A stretch of DNA of 64,000 nucleotides. It comes from Cryptomeria japonica. Taxonomy: Eukaryota; Streptophyta; Pinopsida; Cupressales; Cupressaceae. Under the pieces are notes generated by a model. The model was given only the letters and a program-made list of their open reading frames with translations, was not told where the DNA came from and made no database searches. Positions 1-10,101 of the stretch are shown in pieces; the first letter of the stretch is position 1; every line of letters begins with the position of its first letter. Location of the stretch: the NCBI RefSeq assembly GCF_030272615.1, contig NC_081407.1, forward strand, positions 378,762,400-378,826,399, in the 5' to 3' direction. The position numbers and the translations under genes were made by a program.

Positions 1-167
1 ATAAACTTAAAACTTTATCAGAAAAGAACACCTTTTTAGAAGACCCAAATCTGGGGTGTCTTTCACCATAGACTCTAAAGGACCAGCACCAACGATCATG
101 GCCTCCATCTGCTTGTGCTTCTTCTCTCCTTTCTCGTTGAGCTCAACATGAATGGTCTGACTAGGCT

Positions 168-1524
168 CTAGAGAGGAGTTATGCATGTTGGCCACATTGT
201 TATAGGTAAATTTAGCCACCTCGATTTTAGATTTAATGGCCTCCTAGCATGCCACATATCTTCCAACTCTTCTTTTGTTGTAGCCATTCTCATCTTAGCA
301 TCCAATTCATCGATTCTCCCTTTCACCTTATCCCAATTGTCCACAAGGCCATCTAAATCATTGGCCATCTTCTATACTCTTTCCTCATCCTCATCCTCAA
401 CCTATGTATTAGCCTTAGCTTTGGCTTCTATAAGCACCTCCAACCTATTAATCTTTTGAATAGAAACATTCATCTTCTTGAAAATCCACTTGCATAGTCG
501 TCCTACCTTTTCAAATCATCATGGATATCCTTCACAAGATTGGTGAGGAACGTGATAGAAATCGAGGACTTAGTGGGAAGGGGTCGAGGTTTGTGGGGGT
601 GGAGGGAGGGTTAGCATCATTGGCAACATTCTTGGCAGGGGAGCAATCAGAGCCCATGGTTTTAGAGTAGTCTGATTCATCAAAGGAAATGGAATCAGAC
701 TCAAAATCTTCAACAATTTCCACCTCCTTATGCTCCTCAATAAGGTCCTTTTTAGAAGTGGCAATGACCCTGAATTTGGCCATGCAAGTGGGATTTTTTC
801 TAGTGGAAAATTTAGGGCCCGAGTGGGACACTTTAACAGAGTTGAACAGAGTCACAATGAGGTCAACATACAAATTGGGATCAAATGTGGACCTAACTTT
901 ACTAGTGGGGACCCCACACAATGAATTTTGGTCAAAATGAATAATATAGCCTATGAATAAAACCCTAGTTTAGGGGGGTTTTCCTTTAGCAAGAACCCTA
1001 GAAATAGATTGAATTAGGGAAGACAAAACCCAATAAGAGAAGTTAGTCCTTACCCCATGGCATAGATGGTTCATCATAGGGAAGAGATGAAGGTGAAATC
1101 TCCTCTTCATGATACCGAGTGTGAAGTATTTCATTAAGAGAAAGGTAGCCTCCTTATGTATACCCAAGATCTCTTCACGATTGTATCCATTTTTCAATTT
1201 GGAGACCCCTTCACTAGGTTGAAAAAATAGTTCAAAATACTCCTTGTAATTTTCCTTAGGTTTTTTAGGGAATGTGACACCATCCAGAGCTAGCCCAGTA
1301 ACATCCACTATGATATACTTAGAAACCTCAAAAGTAACACTTGCCAACTTCATAGTGTTGTTGTTCCAGGCTTGAACAAAGGTAGGCAAGAGTTTGGGGT
1401 CATGTCTAGTCATGCCCTCCACATGAAAGTCCAAATTTCCCTAGATAATCTTTCCCCACAACTTGCCATTCTTTCTGAACTTAGAACACTCATCTGGTTT
1501 AATCTGATTCAAACCTCCTCCCAT
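168..1524 (-). pseudogene. MGG-family repeat-borne gene, copy 1 (decayed)
   Basis: I do not recognise this protein. Translation from an ATG at 1524 begins MGGGLNQIKP, is stopped once by TAG, then runs open to about 970 (TAA) and on in the same frame to about 532. The N-terminal 150 residues look globular and include FVQAWNNNTMKL and VDVTGLALDGVTF. A Ser/Asp/Glu-rich linker (DFESDSISFDESD) follows. A separate frame at 368-168 encodes a charged helical stretch (DNWDKVKGRIDELDAKM) that could be a coiled coil. The 8.67-10.1 kb copy has the same start, the same W-x-x-I and V-x-GL-x-x-x-G-x-x-F pattern, an acidic linker and a coiled coil. Two independently decayed copies with one layout suggest a real gene family spread with repeats. 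Function unknown; the left end may continue outside the window. Confidence 0.5.
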
Positions 1525-1669
1525 CTTCGTAGATTGATAGGCCACAATGTGAAAGCAATAGGTCTAAAAACAAATATGGTGAGTACCCACAAAAATAAAA
1601 TCTTGCCGCTCTAGCCAACTTGGAAAGGAAAGGGAAAGAGTAGAAAATACTAAAAAAGTAGCCTTGGGA

Positions 1670-3260
1670 TTACACATCATTAATGTGCATGTTATTTGAA
1701 ATCATGGCATGGGCATCAAGAGGTAATTTGTGCATTTGGAGCCAAACTTTCAAATTATTAACCATTGTACCTAGTCCAACTAATTTATTCACCACCCTAT
1801 TCCCCTCGCGTCACACATGGAAGAATCTTACCTCATCAAATGTAAGGTAGAGGATGCGACACTTCTTTATGAGAGGAGTAGCTTTCTAGTTTGACCTAGC
1901 TTCTTCATTTAGCATCATAATGGTATTACGAGAATGACCTACCACAATGAGTTTAGAAATGTACATCTCTCTTGCCATGTCAAGTCTATGAAACATGGTC
2001 GCCACTTCCACCACACTGGAGGTTTGGACACCTAGGTTGGCAGTATAAGTGAGAATTAGGTGACCATGTGGATCCCTGATCACACTAAGTTGTGGTTATT
2101 ATGGATCCAAAAAGGCCTTGACTACATTATTGTACACCAAAAATAACCTTTGTGTTATACATAGTGGGGTCTAGTGGCCACAGAGCTTCTGTCAAGCCTT
2201 GCAGCCATTCTGAGCCTATTCTGTAATTTTTGTGTTTTCATAACATGAACGTTTTGTATCATACAACATTGTGGTTTTGGAGCCAGATTAGCTACGTCCA
2301 TCACACCACCCCCTCCTGCTTGACCTGGGTTAACATGGGAAGACCCATCAAAGTTCAGCTTGAGCCATCTAGTGTTGGGGAGGGGGTATCCAACTCTAAG
2401 CCTTCTTTGTTATCACCACTCAAGTGAAATTTAAAGAATCCCCTTCTATCTCTAGATTTGAAATCCCTTCGTCCTTACAGAGTTGTAGACTCAGTTGTAG
2501 GGTGACAAATTATACCTTGTTATTGGTTCCCACTGGCAACTTCACTGATCATCCCCAAACCATCTCGCAAGGTCATTTATGATAAGGAAATTGGCTCCTC
2601 TTAAACCCATATTACTATGGGAGGCTCCATCCAAATTTAATTTTAGATGGCCCCTTGAAGGAAGGAGCCATCTCGCATATGCTTGATGGTTGTAATTGTT
2701 TATAAGATCTCCTTTTGTGGGAATAAGATGGGGCTATACGTTTAGCATTTTATCATCCCTAGTGGAAATGAAAGGTGATGCCCTTCTACTGATTTGACAT
2801 TTATGTGCTCACTTATAGCCACCTTTATCAAACTCAACAATGATTCCAACTTTGTTACCTTACCATTAAATATTATGGTGTTTCTTTCCTTCCACAGATG
2901 CTAGATCAACATGGTATTTATATTTTAACAATTAAAATATAATTTATAAAAAATATTTCTCTTAATATTGCATCATTCTTCTTGAATGCTCTATTGAAAA
3001 TACCATCATTATCTTCTTTGATCTCCTCATATCATAGTTGGAGATAGGCCCCATTTCTTTTCTATGCCAATGTTCTTTAAATAAATTGGCAACAATTACT
3101 TCTCCCCATATTTTCCTATCTAAAATGTCCATTATATTGGTTAGTAGGTCTTCCATTATTTTTGTATCATGTGCATGCCCTCCTTTAAGCTTTCTCAATC
3201 CAATTGCAGCTATTGTCACTCTCTATATTATCAACACCTTTATAATGAGAAGATGCTAGA
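1670..3260 (-). pseudogene. L1-type LINE 3' coding fragment with RNase H domain
   Basis: Read on the minus strand, the segment carries a WKERNTIIFNGK motif near 2900-2870, which in plant L1 LINEs sits between the reverse transcriptase zinc-finger region and the RNase H domain. It is followed by an RNase H start (LKLNLDGASHSNMG near 2650-2600), a second RNase H start (WLKLNFDGSSHVNPGQAG near 2380-2320), a central part (VIRDPHGHLILTYTANLG near 2080) and the C-terminal RVT_3 signature (FFHVxREGNRVVNKLVGLG near 1820). The frame ends in TAA at 1670. TAG and TGA codons interrupt it. The two RNase H starts imply an internal duplication or two nested fragments. The identification rests on motifs, not on a search. 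Confidence 0.65.
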
Positions 3261-3559
3261 ATCGGCATAAAAAAATCCTCCTCTTATAACCTACATTGCA
3301 CTCTTCTTATGGGAAAAATTCTAGCCATTCAACTTCTCTCCTCCTTTCAATACCACCAACATTATTTAAAATGGTGGAAAATCTATCATGTGAGACTGTT
3401 TCAAATTTTGTTCTTGTGAAACCTAATATCATAGAATAACCAAAATAATAATTTCTCCTATACTTTAGCTTCCAAAATACTATACTTTCATTTGTCTATA
3501 TCCAATCATTGAATTTAAATTTTCCTACACTTCTACTTCAATTTGATTGGATGTGACCA

Positions 3560-4320
3560 TCAACTTTTTTTTTCTACTCTTCTATTTGCCAAGAAGTTTG
3601 CAACCCTATTACTTCTTAATATATGTTTGTTTGGGAGAAAGATTGAATTTTTTCAAGAATAGGGCTGATTGCTTTTATCAGTTTTGTCCACTTCCATTTC
3701 ATAGAACTTATGCTTCTAAATAAATTGATATGTACCATTAAATCACCTTCCACTTAGTTTGATATCATATTTTTTTATTCGCATATTTTCAATCCTTTGA
3801 AGAGTGACTCAATCTAGGACTCATTGTTTATTTTAAAAGAAATAGTATTTGATGACTCTCAATTGAAAATTCTCACCTCATTTCAAATAATACAACTTAC
3901 ATTTAGGGGTGAGGATCCAATAGTTGTGACTATAAAGTTGTTAATATTGATGATGTCTACCCATAATTGAATGAAATGTATTTCTTAGATCTATAAAGCA
4001 ACAAATTATGTGATGCCACATCAATGCACCAATAAAACATGTCTTATTGTGCAAGCATTGGTCTCACTTTTTTTTTTTGGCCTTTTTGGACATCTTGGAA
4101 AAAAGTATGCTGATGCAACATCATATTTGATGACATGGCCTTGAAAGCTCAGTTATAAGCAAGGAACTTGCCAAATAAGATGTTGTAAAGAAATTGGGAC
4201 TGATTTGAAATTTCAATTCTAAGGACAAAGTTAGAATGCTCAGCTATTGGATCCTCTCCCTTAAGGTTAGCTCCCAAGACCCATCAAAATTCACTTTTGA
4301 TCTCCAATCAAAATGACTAT
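3560..4320 (-). pseudogene. Second LINE RNase H fragment, split by a small transposon
   Basis: Minus-strand translation near 4315-4275 gives SKVNFDGSWEL, the first-aspartate motif of RVT_3 RNase H. After the 3906-4260 insertion it resumes with VEGDLMVHINLF near 3760 and SSMKWKWTKLIKAISPILEKI, then HILRSNRVANFLANRR near 3620-3580, which fits the C-terminal H-x-x-R-x-x-N-x-x-A-x-x-LAN signature. The order matches one RNase H domain interrupted after its first motif. It is adjacent to and on the same strand as the 1.7-3.3 kb fragment, so both may come from one or two related LINEs. No open frame remains. Confidence 0.5.
3906..4260. mobile_element. 355-bp inverted-repeat element (MITE), TTA duplication
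   Basis: The ends are imperfect inverted repeats: GGGGTGAGGATCCAATAG on the left and the complement of CTATTGGATCCTCTCCC on the right. TTA lies directly outside both ends (3903-3905 and 4261-4263). A 3-bp TTA/TAA duplication is typical of PIF/Harbinger-type elements. There is no coding capacity. A diverged relative sits at 21,940-22,378 and shares internal blocks such as GTGATGCCACATCAA and ATCATATTTGATGACATGGCC. The element lies inside a LINE RNase H fragment. Confidence 0.6.
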
Positions 4321-4914
4321 CCACCTTGCTTCTTTTTTATTAGATCCTCTAATGCAAAATTCCCATACACAACTTTAATAAATTCCATACCTTCATTATT
4401 ATATTGTCTTGATGATATGTGGATTCCTTCGACCTTGATTTTGAACTTTTACCTTTGGTATTAAAATTTCAAATATACTTCTATTTTAAATTTTATTACT
4501 TCTACCCTTGACAGTTAGTCATTGAAAATGGACTGCAGGTAAGTCAAGTAAGACGGCTATCACTATTTTGGCATAGAAGAGGTGTTAACATATTACTGGA
4601 ATACAAGCAAGAGCTTTTACTTAGAAAACTGATATTGAGGATGTCTTTGTTTTCATATTCTAGAATTCCACTGTCGCCAGACCTCATCCCGGTCAAAAAG
4701 TTATATACAGAATTGTCGAAAGTCTTTCAACAACTGTGGAGGTCCGGTTCAGTGTGTTGACTCACCAATAGACACGCGTCCCAGTTTACATTATTAAGAC
4801 CTGTTTCTCGCAGGAGATTCCATGTTAGCCACCCAAAGTATCGTCTTATTTGTTATTTTTACATACCAGATTCCATGTTAGCTTTCATTTGCGCTGAAGA
4901 ATCTCAATTCAAAT
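4321..4914. other. Gap without recognisable feature
   Basis: AT-rich sequence with no convincing coding frame, inverted repeat or tandem repeat. Unassigned. Confidence 0.5.
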
Positions 4915-5199
4915 GTGCCATTCTTCGAAATTATCATCTTATTTCTCGTAAGCGACCCGCCGAACGAAAGAGTATCTCTAACCAGAACTCTTCAGTTGAA
5001 CAAACACCGTCGTAATCTTGCCGGTTTTTGTCCATCGCTAAGGTCATTCTGTCGTCGTTATTATATTTCCAAGACAACTTCTGAAGTAAAAAGTCCCCGG
5101 AAAGAGAAGTGTCACTTCCAAGATGGCATTAATTCAATAGAAACTGAACTATTTGTTTTTAAGCCAAAAGAATCAACCGTGTTGGTGTTATTACATTAG
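4915..5199 (+). CDS. Possible N-terminal exon of an unknown protein, cut by the copia element
   Basis: Ninety-four codons open from an ATG. The first 15 residues are hydrophobic (FFEIIILFLV), followed by an Arg/Ser/Lys-rich stretch (RSFCRRYYISKTTSEVKSPR) that could resemble an organelle-targeting leader. The last few codons lie in the LTR that begins at 5180, so the host part is about 88 codons. After the element (7491 onward) no matching continuation is obvious. No domain is recognised. It could equally be a chance frame. Confidence 0.2.
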   Translation: MPFFEIIILFLVSDPPNERVSLTRTLQLNKHRRNLAGFCPSLRSFCRRYYISKTTSEVKSPRKEKCHFQDGINSIETELFVFKPKESTVLVLLH

Positions 5200-5440
5200 T
5201 TTAGATTTAATTAATAAAACTACCGGTGGTTGTGTTTTCGGTTGTGTTTTCAGTTGTGCTGTTACACAACCATTTGCTGTTTTGTATTGCCTATTTAAAG
5301 GCACAAATTTAGAATGAATATGAGTATCTGATAATATATTTTATCCTACAAAATCAAATCAATAATATTTTTCATTTGTGCCATTCTCTGCAATCATAGT
5401 TTAGTTTTTTCTATACTATGTTGGCTCTACCATTTCAACA
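5180..5440 (+). repeat. 5' LTR of the gag-only copia element
   Basis: 261 bp, TG...CA. A TATA-like CCTATTTAAAGG lies near 5290. It is 12 bp longer than the 3' LTR because a TTGTGTTTTC-containing 12-mer is tandemly duplicated near 5230-5255. Otherwise the two LTRs differ at only a handful of positions. Confidence 0.88.
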
Positions 5441-5452
5441 TGGTATCAGAGC
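5441..5452 (+). promoter_or_regulatory. Primer-binding site, initiator tRNA-Met type
   Basis: TGGTATCAGAGC directly follows the LTR end. This is the common plant copia primer site complementary to the 3' end of initiator tRNA-Met and marks the start of minus-strand DNA synthesis. Confidence 0.9.
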
Positions 5453-5784
5453 GAAAACTTGTTTCTATGATCTGTGGCTAATGGAGGAATAAGATTGGGG
5501 TTGGCTTCTGCATTTGCTGTGTTGCAGAGGAGACAAAGCGGCTATTGAGCGTGACTTAGAAGAACTGTAGATGGCAGTGATATGATTTTAGTGTTTGTAA
5601 TGGTGAGAGAGGAACAATAAAAGGAAGGTGGAAGTAAAAATAGAGATATGATTCAAGTCCAAACGCCAAACTAGAATCTTGCAATCATGTTTCAAGAAAA
5701 GAGGTATGAAATGGACTATCTCTTTATAGGGTGACATCACAAATCTTTTGTTATCATTTTATTTGTCTTTGAGTGATAAAGATT

Positions 5785-6624
5785 ATGGATAAAGTAGTTA
5801 CAATTCCTAAATTCGAAGAGCATGAATTCCACAAGTGGCAAATTAAAGTGCAACTGTCATTAATTGAGAAAGATTTGTGGGAGATTGTGGATGGGACTGT
5901 AACAAAGCCACAAGATGTAGATGCAACAACGAAGTGGACGACAAAAGATCGTAGGCCCATGACATTGATTGGTCTTGGTTTATCAAATGCATACTTGCAT
6001 CATATTGATTTATCAAAGACATCAAAAACAATATGGGATGGGCTCAATGTCTTGTTTGGTTCTCAGGCTTCCAGTGCCAAGATGTCTATTAAGCAGAAAT
6101 TGTTTGGGTTAAAGATGAATGGAGGTGATACTATTATTCAGCATATAAGCATTTTTCATTCTCTCCTTAATCAACTTGCAGGTATAAATGCTAATGTCGC
6201 TGATGATGATGCCAAGGTAATATTACTTAATAGTTTGCCTTCTAGTTTTGACCATATTGTCTTTACTCTAAACAAAATAAATCCTAGATTGGAAACAATA
6301 ATCTCTTCTCTAATTGATGAAGGAAATAGAACTAATAAGAACTATCAACTTCCTGAAGAATGTGCTTTGGTTGCTAGGAATAAATCTAATGTTTCCAGTA
6401 GAAGAGAATTCAAATGCTTTTATTGTCAGAAAAATGGGCATGTACAGATGAACTGTTTTCAACGGGCCAAAGATCTAATTGATGGAAAGTTAAAGAAAGA
6501 TACATCTTTTGTTGCAACAGAAGGTGAGGCCAACTTTTGTGGATTTGTAGTACATAAAAATGACTCATTTGATGGTGACAGTCCATCAGATGATATAGGG
6601 GTTGATACAAGATTTCTACTTTAG
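5785..6624 (+). CDS. gag: Ty1/copia Gag (capsid plus CCHC zinc knuckle)
   Basis: An intact 279-codon frame. The first ATG (MDKVVTIPKFEEHEFHKWQ) is preferred over an upstream in-frame GTG. The N-terminal half fits the copia capsid family: the F-x-x-W start near residues 9-20, W-x-x-LNVLFGSQASSAK near residues 90-105, and LLNSLPSSFDHIV near residues 140-155. A CCHC knuckle, CFYCQKNGHVQMNC, lies near residues 213-226. Gag would package the element RNA into particles. Unlike most coding stretches in this window it has no internal stop, so the insertion is comparatively recent or under less decay. The frame ends after an acidic tail with no fusion to protease. Confidence 0.88.
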   Translation: MDKVVTIPKFEEHEFHKWQIKVQLSLIEKDLWEIVDGTVTKPQDVDATTKWTTKDRRPMTLIGLGLSNAYLHHIDLSKTSKTIWDGLNVLFGSQASSAKMSIKQKLFGLKMNGGDTIIQHISIFHSLLNQLAGINANVADDDAKVILLNSLPSSFDHIVFTLNKINPRLETIISSLIDEGNRTNKNYQLPEECALVARNKSNVSSRREFKCFYCQKNGHVQMNCFQRAKDLIDGKLKKDTSFVATEGEANFCGFVVHKNDSFDGDSPSDDIGVDTRFLL

Positions 6625-7230
6625 AGAATAGTGAATATTGACATGAGGTCGAAGGCAATGGAGGCAGGAGGATCTTTTATCATCTCGAGTTAGCTTCTCG
6701 CTTAGAGATGATCATTGCATGAGAAGCAACCCATCTATGTCCCTGTAAAGCTGGGGCTTGGCAGATTTGTCCCTAAAAAGGGGGTGCGATTTATCTGTGT
6801 TCCTGAAGAGAAGAGGGAGTTTGGTAGTGTGATTTTCCCTTCTAGGAGCAAGGGGAGGGACAAGATTGTGCAGGAATAGTGGCAGTGATCAAGTTTCCAT
6901 AGCACTTGAGGAGGTGTTAGACACACTCAGAGGAGATGTGGACTGGAATTTCAAAGGAAAGGCATCTCATGTGCAGCACTGGAGGAGGCATTAAACACAC
7001 TCAGAGGAGATGTGGAATTTTAGAGGAAATGTGTCTCATTGTGTAGGGGAGGTGGGAACTTTTGTTCTTGTGTAGACAATTCCAGGTTTTGTGGTCAGGA
7101 GATCCACTGATGCAGTCAGTTTGGTGTTTCTTGGGCGATTGAGGATTATTGGTGAAGGCACTTCATCAAAGTCACTCGAGGGTTGGATTAAAACCCTTGC
7201 AACTTCCACTCTTGTTCAGATTAATGTAAT
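6625..7230 (+). other. Non-coding tail of the copia element, with a local duplication
   Basis: No pol motif is visible. Between about 6890 and 7030 a block holding AACACACTCAGAGGAGATGTGG-like sequence occurs twice (around 6915 and 6993), an imperfect tandem duplication of about 80 bp. The segment links gag to the polypurine tract and may hold packaging or replication signals. Confidence 0.5.
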
Positions 7231-7241
7231 AAGGGGGGGAA
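7231..7241 (+). promoter_or_regulatory. Polypurine tract of the copia element
   Basis: AAGGGGGGGAA lies directly before the 3' LTR start at 7242, the expected site of plus-strand priming. Confidence 0.8.
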
Positions 7242-7490
7242 TGTTGGTGTTATTACATTAGTTTAGATTTAATTAATAAAAGTACCGGCTGTTGTGTTTT
7301 CAATTGTACAGTTACATAGCCATTTGTTGTTTTGTATTGCCTATTTAAAGCCACACATTTAGAATGAATATGAGTATTTGATAATATATTTTATCCTACA
7401 AAATCAAATCAATAATATTTTTCATTTGGGTTATTCTCTGCAATCATGGTTTAGTTTTTTCTATTCTATGTTGGCTCTACCATTTCAACA
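7242..7490 (+). repeat. 3' LTR of the gag-only copia element
   Basis: 249 bp, starting TGTTGGTGTT and ending CATTTCAACA, nearly identical to the 5' LTR apart from a 12-bp length difference and scattered substitutions. Confidence 0.88.
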
Positions 7491-7682
7491 AACTGGAGAG
7501 TCAAACTTTCCATCTCTTGTGTTGTATGTCAAAGAGTTCACATACAGTCCTGGGCACACAAGTTCAGTTAATTTTTTTTTTCTTTCTATGGGTATGTCAA
7601 AGAGTTTACTTACAGCCCATGACACAGTCAAAGGGTTCACACAGTTCATGATACACAAGTCCAATCAATTTTAGCATACACA

Positions 7683-7885
7683 TCAAATTAGTGGATGTGG
7701 AAAATAATAAGGGAGGTGTGGAAATTGTTTGAATTGTCAATGTACGGATAGTAATGTATCATTGATTGTAACTTTTTAATTATGCGTCAAATTAGTGGAT
7801 GTGGAAGATAATATGGGAGGTGTGGAAATCATTTGAATTGTCAATGTAGGGATAGTAATGTATCATTGATTGTAACTTTTTTATT
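7683..7885. repeat. Two tandem copies of a 104-bp unit
   Basis: The block starting TCAAATTAGTGGATGTGG at 7683 repeats at 7787 with a few substitutions and ends near 7885. It is noncoding and unassigned. Confidence 0.75.
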
Positions 7886-7889
7886 AACT

Positions 7890-8669
7890 TAAAAATCAGA
7901 ATATAATTTTTTTTTTCAATTAATTAAAAATACAGTCAATGGTATATTCTGACCCCTCATAGACATCAACGAATTTGTTAGTATGTTGATTTCTTATTAA
8001 TTCCAAGTAGTGTATATATATTTATATAAGTGTTTGTATTATTATTTATACAATTTCTTATATGTATTCACAAGAAAAGATGGTGGAAGAAGTCACATCT
8101 CAAAGTTCAAATAGGGTTAATCCTAAAAAAATAAAAATATCAAGGTCACTATTTGGTAAGGGCTAACACATTAGTAGGAGGAAGTGGAGGTTCTGATTAT
8201 TTAGTTTATCCTACATGAACAAGGTCTACACTATTAATGAGGGACTCTCAACAATCATTGACATCATCATCTTTTTTAATCTTCATTGGGAGGCTAAGTA
8301 TCATGAATGCATAATATATTAAGAGTAAGGAAAGGAAAGTTTTTGATTAAGAAAAAAACAATCTTTACAGGGACCCGAAACCACCGAGTTACAGGCTACA
8401 ATAAAATAAACATTTAAACTCCACTAAAATGGAAAGGATGTCAAACAAACAAACAAAAAGACAACATACCTATCCAAAAGATAGTAAACAACTAAAACTA
8501 GAAATACATTAACCTAAAGACTTTAAAGTCTCTAGAATCTTAGTTTTGAGGATGTTCATCTCTTGCACCGCCTTCTTCAAGTCCCAAAACTTCTGAGTGG
8601 AAGACTCTGCATTTCTCTTAAGGTTGGCTCTCGTTCTCGTAGAGGGACATGACACCTATTTTTGGCCTT
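7890..8669. other. Gap without recognisable feature
   Basis: AT-rich sequence. The right part (8500-8669) may be the 3' flank of the minus-strand MGG-family gene. I see no coding frame or repeat. Confidence 0.45.
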
Positions 8670-10101
8670 TTATCTATCAGCGTCAAGGTCCACGATCAGG
8701 GAACCCTGTTGGGACTTGTCTAGTTTATCCACCAGTGTATTCATAGTGGCCATAGAGTTCTTCACAATTTTATGGCTTTGCTTCATAATGGCGCTCATTG
8801 TTTCCTTGATTTTATTGATTTCCCCTTCGAGTTGCATGGTCTTTTTCTCATTTTCCTTTTTTAATTTTTCCATTACTTCTACTGTTCTTTGGAGACAATC
8901 TGCCATCAACAACTTCTCTTCTTTAGTCCACACTACGCCTTCATTATTCCTAGGTTGCCCTTTTTCTATCAATTCATCCTATTTGTTGGACATCATCATG
9001 TTCTTTAAATTGATGTCTTTTATTTCATAAAAAACCTATTTAAAACCCTAAAGAAATCCATAGTGTTGTTTCTCACAATTGCTAAGATATCATCTAGAAA
9101 TTCTCAATCTGGTTTAAAGTAATGGTCTTTAGGTTTGAGGTCTTTGGGGAATCTAGGCCTATTTTCTCTATCAATGGCAGGGTGAGAAGAGTGGGATCCG
9201 TCAGATGGATTAGTGGTATCGTAGGAGTCTTCTAACAAATCCTCAGAGTAAGAAACCAACTTCTTCTTAGGAGGGACCTTCACCTTGATCTTAGCTTTGG
9301 AATGGGATTTCACATACAGTTATTTTTTACCCAAAGGCCTACTCAAAGGGGGTTTCTTAGGTACCTTCTTAGATGGGGGAGTAATTTCCTCTTCCCAACT
9401 AGAATCCCCATCAGAATTTCCCTCAGGAAAACTAGTTTCAGTATCATACCCTTCTGAGGTCAAGACCAAAATGGGGTTAGATGGGGCCAACATATTAGCA
9501 AAGTGCTCATGAATAAGTTGGATGATACCAACACGTAGGACAGGGAAATTCCTAGGGCTATTACGATGCTCCTTAAGACAATGTTTCAAAGAGCACAACA
9601 AGTAATAGGGGAAAGAAATCCTAACCTTATTTCGGAAGTGGTTGAGGAGCACAAAATGGTAGCCATAAAGTTTGTGAATCTACCATCCACAGTAATGTAT
9701 TCCATTACCATCCTGAGCACCCCCATCTAGAGCTTCTTAATGGTACCAACCTCAAAATAGCTATTTGAAACTTTAACAAGCACTTCCCTTTCCTTGTTGG
9801 TCTTCAGAAATTTGATAACCATTTTTTCAGAGATCTTTCTATCACAAAATAACTTCATCCCCTTTGTAGACAAACCAATAACTTCCCCAATAAAATTCTC
9901 ATCAATTTTCACTTTTCTACCAAAGAGTATTCCTTCCTCCTTCCAATTTTTGACAAAATACTTCCCAATATCAAGGTTGGCGCCTTGAAGTTTCTCCAAG
10001 TAAGGTCTCAGACCTCCTCTATCTATTTGCCTCCATACCTTCTAGTTTTTCTAATGCTTATCACAATTTTTTGGCTACACCCTCTTCCTACTTCCCCCCA
10101 T
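8670..10101 (-). pseudogene. MGG-family repeat-borne gene, copy 2 (decayed)
   Basis: The minus-strand frame begins at ATG 10101 with MGGSRKRV and contains three TAG codons within the first 30 positions. It then runs to 9727 with FVKNWKEEGILFGRKV and IGEVIGLSTKGMKLF, matching copy 1 (FVQAWNN..., VDVTGLALDGVTF). After frameshifts, 9652-9104 gives a Ser/Asp/Glu-rich then Lys/Pro-rich linker (SEGYDTETSFPEGNSDGDSS). 8972-8670 gives a heptad-rich stretch (TVEVMEKLKKENEKKTMQL...) that should form a coiled coil. The layout is globular N-terminus, acidic linker, C-terminal coiled coil. No known domain is recognised and no neighbouring gene hints at function. Confidence 0.5.

Larger units (their letters stand above)
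5180..7490 (+). mobile_element. Non-autonomous Ty1/copia element with gag only (TR-GAG type)
   Basis: A structurally complete 2.3-kb element. The left LTR is 5180-5440 and the right LTR 7242-7490; both start TGTTGGTGTT and end CATTTCAACA. A perfect TGGTATCAGAGC primer site follows the left LTR, and an AAGGGGGGG purine tract precedes the right LTR. Flanks are AACCG (5175-5179) and AACTG (7491-7495), a 5-bp target duplication with one change. The only gene is a Gag; no protease, integrase, reverse transcriptase or RNase H is present in the 600 bp after it. This matches the TR-GAG class of non-autonomous plant elements, whose mobility would need enzymes from a related copia element. Confidence 0.88.
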
